Made by a program: the position numbers and the translations under genes
Shown here: in pieces, positions 14,827 to 17,383 of the stretch
Position numbering within the stretch: position 1 is the stretch's first letter
Layout of the letters: each line of letters opens with the position of its first letter
Assembly: GCA_016463105.1 (NCBI GenBank)
Contig: JAEMRY010000028.1
Span: 1 to 17,383, forward strand
From: Ilumatobacteraceae bacterium
GTDB lineage: Bacteria; Actinomycetota; Acidimicrobiia; Acidimicrobiales; Ilumatobacteraceae
DNA: 17,383 bases
Direction of reading: 5' to 3'
The notes under the pieces: generated by a model
The model's input: the letters and a program-made list of their open reading frames with translations, nothing else
Database searches by the model: none
What the model was told of the DNA's origin: nothing

Positions 14827-15735
14827 GTGGCAGGAATCCACGTTCTACATAGTCATCCGTTCACTTCGTTTGATGAAACCCCGCCATCTGACGCAAAGTC
14901 GTTTATTGCAATGCCGATACCTTTTGAAATATTGCCGCAACTTGTTGGAGATAAATTTCGTCATCGCTTAGGTACATGGCCACTTGATGTTGCGAACTGG
15001 TTGCCATCAGACGCTGAAAGCGCTTTGACAATCCAGATGAAACAGAAACTTTTAGCGCACCGTCGCGACGAAGTAGTCAGTTTGTTTTCTGGCGGTGACG
15101 ATGCGGCTCAAGAAGCGGGTGAACTTGTCAGCCAGTGGGCGGGTGCCAAGTCAACCAGCACCGGTATCGATGCATTAGTTGATGCAGCGTTGCTCGTCGC
15201 AGATGATTTGGCAGTTCTCAAACCAGTTATGTCTAGTGATGGTCAAGAACGACTGTTGTTTGTCGCTGGTGTTGTTTGTGGACCGAGTCGGTGGCGTCTT
15301 GCCGACAAAATGGGAAACGACATGATCGAAGTTCACGCACCAGTCGCCAAGTATGCCGAACATGTTGGTGCTGGGGTCGATACATCTCTGCAACGACTCT
15401 CGGTAGATCGACCCGTATGGAGATCAAATTGGATAATTCAAGATCATCCGGCATTGTTTCAACCCGTGATTCCACCACTACCGTTGCTCAAGCGCCCACA
15501 AGATTTATGGATTCGTATGGAGCGACAAACTTTGCGACGGCTTCCAGTCACCGGCGGTGTGCTGTTTACAATTCGCGGATTTCAACAGCCATTAGTTGAT
15601 TATCTTCAACGCTCTAAAGAAATTGCCCAAACGATGCGCACGCTCTTAGAGCGACTTCCAGATGATGTTGCGCAATACAAATCGGTTTTCACTTACCGAC
15701 CCGAGATTCTTTCGTGGATGAACCAGTTCTGCTGA
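14827..15735 (+). CDS. DUF3445 family, heme-dependent oxidative N-demethylase-like protein
   Basis: The protein matches DUF3445 (PF11927), the family of the alpha subunit of a heme-dependent oxidative N-demethylase that removes methyl groups from amines. Family features, counted from the GTG at 14827: LGTWPLDVANWL (48-59), CGPSRWRLADKMG (151-163), IEVHAPVAKY (167-176, H170 a candidate heme ligand), PVWRSNWIIQDHPALFQP (196-213) and MERQTLRRLPVTGGVLFTIRGFQQPL (231-256). The start is uncertain: GTG 14827 gives 302 residues, while the ATG at 14911 (MPIPFEILP) fits the usual family start and gives 274. Neither has a clear ribosome binding site or -10. The beta, gamma and delta partners of the known enzyme are not adjacent, so electron supply and substrate are unknown. 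It follows the HSD10-like gene and converges with argJ. Confidence 0.82.
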   Translation: MAGIHVLHSHPFTSFDETPPSDAKSFIAMPIPFEILPQLVGDKFRHRLGTWPLDVANWLPSDAESALTIQMKQKLLAHRRDEVVSLFSGGDDAAQEAGELVSQWAGAKSTSTGIDALVDAALLVADDLAVLKPVMSSDGQERLLFVAGVVCGPSRWRLADKMGNDMIEVHAPVAKYAEHVGAGVDTSLQRLSVDRPVWRSNWIIQDHPALFQPVIPPLPLLKRPQDLWIRMERQTLRRLPVTGGVLFTIRGFQQPLVDYLQRSKEIAQTMRTLLERLPDDVAQYKSVFTYRPEILSWMNQFC

Positions 15736-15743
15736 CTAAATAG

Positions 15744-16898
15744 TTACGTCGTATAGTCGGCGTTGATTCGAACATAGCCGTCAGTTAGATCGCAACCCCA
15801 GACAGTGCATTCGGCGGCGCCAGTATTTAGCGTGACATGAATGCGCACAGTGTCGCCGCGCATATATTTGCTCAGTTCAGCAAGTCCAGAAGCATCAACA
15901 AAACTCGGGTAGACCTCTTGGATGCCAAAGCGAATAACAACTTGATTCTCGTCAATGTCGTGTTCACTGCTGCATTTGCCAATCGCCATTGCCACTCGAC
16001 CCCAATTTGGGTCGGCACCGTGCACGGCTGTTTTCACCAACGGCGAATTAACTATTGATTTAGCCACAAGTTTTGCTTGACGTTCGTCGCGTGAACCGTC
16101 TACACACACCTCAATTAATTTCTCGGCACCTTCACCGTCGCGTGCGACTTGTTGAGTCAGCGAAAGCGCAACTTGATAAAGCGCAGCCTCAAACTTCGCG
16201 AGATCAACTGCACCCGCAACACCGCTAGCCAAAATAATCGCCGTATCACTCGTTGAAGTATCTGTATCAACAGAAACACAGTTAAATGTTTTGTCAATCA
16301 CGCGACGAAAAATTTTATCAAGATCAGTTTTTTCGAGTTGTGCATCGGTGAACAGCAGCGTGATCAGGGTTGCCATATTTGGCTCGATCATGCCAACACC
16401 TTTTGCAACGCCGACCACTCGCGCTGATGAGCCGGCAACTACAGACTCGGCAACTTTATGCACCGTATCGGTGGTCATGATGCCGAGCGCAACATCGTCG
16501 GCCGAAGTATTGACAAAAGTTTTAGGAATCGCCGCCAAGCCTGCACGAACATTTTTCATCGGATACTGCCGACCGATGACGCCAGTTGACGCAATCAACA
16601 CATGTTTCGTGTCGCAACCGATCGCCTTGGCGACGCCTGCTACAACTTCTCGGGCGTTGTTTAAGCCTTCTTCACCTGTTGCGACGTTTGAATTTTTTGA
16701 AATTACGACAACAGCATGTGCTTGGTTGTTCGCAATATTCTCGCGACTCAGCACAATGCTCGGTCCAGCGAAACGACTCTGTGTAAAAACACCAGCCGCC
16801 GCACAAATTTTGTCAGCCACCACAAGTGTGAAATCGTTGGTCGCGTCCTTTATTCCGATGTTGGCAACATATGCACCAAAACCTTGCGGAAGTTTCAT
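15744..16898 (-). CDS. argJ: Ornithine/glutamate N-acetyltransferase of the ArgJ family, OAT2-like
   Basis: ArgJ moves the acetyl group from N-acetylornithine to glutamate; some members also use acetyl-CoA. The 384-residue chain is expected to cut itself into alpha and beta chains before the nucleophile T177 in GMIEPNMATLIT (169-180). The oxyanion-hole residues lie in STGVIG (104-109). Other family blocks are present: VSVDTDTSTSDT, DGEGAEKLIEV, VNSPLVKTAVHGADPNWGRV and the C-terminal GYVRINADYTT. The stretches FTQSRFAGPSIVLSREN, SKNSNVATG and IMTTDT resemble Streptomyces clavuligerus OAT2 (Orf6) more than typical arginine-cluster ArgJ (from memory). No argB/C/D/F is near. TAGACT lies 6 bases before its ATG and overlaps the stop codon of the SRPBCC gene. 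Confidence 0.92.
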   Translation of the reverse strand: MKLPQGFGAYVANIGIKDATNDFTLVVADKICAAAGVFTQSRFAGPSIVLSRENIANNQAHAVVVISKNSNVATGEEGLNNAREVVAGVAKAIGCDTKHVLIASTGVIGRQYPMKNVRAGLAAIPKTFVNTSADDVALGIMTTDTVHKVAESVVAGSSARVVGVAKGVGMIEPNMATLITLLFTDAQLEKTDLDKIFRRVIDKTFNCVSVDTDTSTSDTAIILASGVAGAVDLAKFEAALYQVALSLTQQVARDGEGAEKLIEVCVDGSRDERQAKLVAKSIVNSPLVKTAVHGADPNWGRVAMAIGKCSSEHDIDENQVVIRFGIQEVYPSFVDASGLAELSKYMRGDTVRIHVTLNTGAAECTVWGCDLTDGYVRINADYTT

Positions 16899-16904
16899 CT
16901 AGTC

Positions 16905-16910
16905 AGTCTA
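16905..16910 (-). promoter_or_regulatory. Putative leaderless -10 box of argJ
   Basis: On the minus strand TAGACT fits TANNNT and is followed by 6 bases (GACTAG) and the ATG at 16898. Its first three bases are the TAG stop codon of the SRPBCC gene, so one site ends a gene and may start the next transcript. No ribosome binding site is seen for argJ. Confidence 0.55.
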
Positions 16911-17378
16911 TTTTTTTTCGGCAAAGTATTCAGCCAAATTAACTAGCGTTTGTTTGATCGCTTTATTATTGCTTTTTACGGATCCCGCGAGTTCGAGCAT
17001 CAGCGGTGATTTGCTGTTGCGATATGCGAACTGCTCTGTGACTGTTGTGCCGCCAGTAGTTGGTTCAAGAATGTATCGCCAAATGTGACCACCAAAATGT
17101 CGCCATGCAATCTGCTTATCTTCAACAAACTCAACGACCGTATTATTGATTTTGTAGGGGATTCCCCGTTTCATGCTCATGCCAAAAGTTGCATTCAGCG
17201 ACAGTCTTTGCGGGGCCGTATCTTTGGGCGCTAAAACTGACCCAGAGCCGTCAATCACTGGGTGCATCGCAGCGTTTGCCAGCAGTTCAAAGATCTCATG
17301 TGGCGTTGCGGGCACAAAGTTGCTCGCTGAAATTAATTTATTTTTCTTATCAACCACACTTGAAATGTCTTTTTCCAT
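16908..17378 (-). CDS. SRPBCC (START-like) domain protein
   Basis: The 156-residue protein is a single SRPBCC/polyketide cyclase-like domain, a helix-grip fold with a hydrophobic ligand pocket. Supporting features are the N-terminal strand and helix ISASNFVPATPHEIFELLAN (16-35), a central series of strands (about 55-125, including INNTVVEFVEDKQIAWRHFGGHIWRYILEP) and the long C-terminal helix (about 126-153). This subgroup often carries annotations such as polyketide cyclase/dehydrase or lipid transport, but the ligand cannot be predicted. There is no signal peptide, so it is cytoplasmic. The start is the ATG at 17378, only five bases from the window edge, so an upstream start cannot be excluded. 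It ends 9 bases before argJ on the same strand. The last codons lie in a run of eight A residues. Confidence 0.83.
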   Translation of the reverse strand: MEKDISSVVDKKNKLISASNFVPATPHEIFELLANAAMHPVIDGSGSVLAPKDTAPQRLSLNATFGMSMKRGIPYKINNTVVEFVEDKQIAWRHFGGHIWRYILEPTTGGTTVTEQFAYRNSKSPLMLELAGSVKSNNKAIKQTLVNLAEYFAEKK

Positions 17379-17383
17379 GACTT

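Noticed and set aside
14815..14827. Inverted repeat CGAGT-AAA-ACTCG after the HSD10-like gene, considered as a terminator
   Set aside because: The stem is only five base pairs, the loop three bases and no T run follows; too weak to call.
16291..16902. 203-residue open frame on the plus strand opposite argJ
   Set aside because: It is fully antisense to a conserved ArgJ chain and rich in Ser/Ala/Thr as expected for a shadow frame; no start signal or family motif.
16911..16918. Run of eight T on the plus strand, considered as a terminator tail
   Set aside because: There is no preceding stem-loop, and the run falls inside coding codons of the SRPBCC gene.
1..17383. Search for tRNA, rRNA, CRISPR repeats, transposases and integrase-linked sites
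   Set aside because: No cloverleaf-like gap, regularly spaced repeat, terminal inverted repeat or mobile-element protein was seen; the gaps between genes are too short for most of these.

Overview
The window looks like a chromosomal segment of a streamlined actinobacterium, most likely an aquatic member of the Acidimicrobiia (for example the Ilumatobacter/acIV-type freshwater and marine lineages). This is an inference from several things: base composition is moderate to low in GC by eye; the pyruvate dehydrogenase E1 is the single-chain homodimeric AceE; there is a mycothiol-dependent maleylpyruvate isomerase-like protein, a SufS/SufU pair and an actinobacterial HhH-GPD protein; and many genes have a -10 hexamer directly before the start codon, as in leaderless actinobacterial transcripts. 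No rRNA, tRNA, CRISPR, insertion sequence, phage or plasmid gene was seen. Coding density is very high. No stretch above 300 bases lacks a gene, and the longest gaps are divergent promoter regions of about 60 to 80 bases.

Layout. (a) 1-3097, minus strand: an iron-sulfur cluster assembly block read as sufC, sufS, sufU (the last cut by the window edge), preceded on the same strand by a glyoxalase II-like metallo-beta-lactamase-fold hydrolase. sufB and sufD are not next to sufC. (b) 3175-4755, plus strand: an acyl-CoA dehydrogenase and a small membrane-anchored protein of unknown function. (c) 4752-6562, minus strand: a 90-residue unknown protein translationally coupled to a two-domain family 2 glycosyltransferase. 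(d) 6615-8110, minus strand: a DsbA-fold protein coupled by an ATGA overlap to a mycothiol-dependent isomerase-like protein. (e) 8169-9183, plus strand: a 76-residue unknown protein and an alpha/beta hydrolase whose nucleophile position holds Asn. (f) 9186-13467, minus strand: aceE, an HhH-GPD protein and galE, joined by two ATGA overlaps. (g) 13547-15735, plus strand: RNase HI, an HSD10-type 3-hydroxyacyl-CoA dehydrogenase and a DUF3445 heme-dependent oxidative N-demethylase-like protein. (h) 15744-17378, minus strand: an SRPBCC protein followed by an ArgJ-family ornithine acetyltransferase resembling the OAT2 type.

How the genes fit together. Most are housekeeping: Fe-S assembly, acetyl-CoA production by AceE, two steps of acyl-CoA oxidation (acyl-CoA dehydrogenase and the HSD10-like enzyme), UDP-galactose/UDP-glucose interconversion, arginine metabolism, and removal of RNA from RNA:DNA hybrids. 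The DsbA-fold and isomerase-like pair points to low-molecular-weight thiol (probably mycothiol) chemistry. I found no clear novel multi-gene system. The observations most worth a second look are the leaderless -10 pattern, the nucleophile-less alpha/beta hydrolase, the coupled thiol-chemistry pair, the sufC-sufS-sufU block lacking sufBD, the coupled small protein with its glycosyltransferase, and the stand-alone OAT2-like ArgJ.
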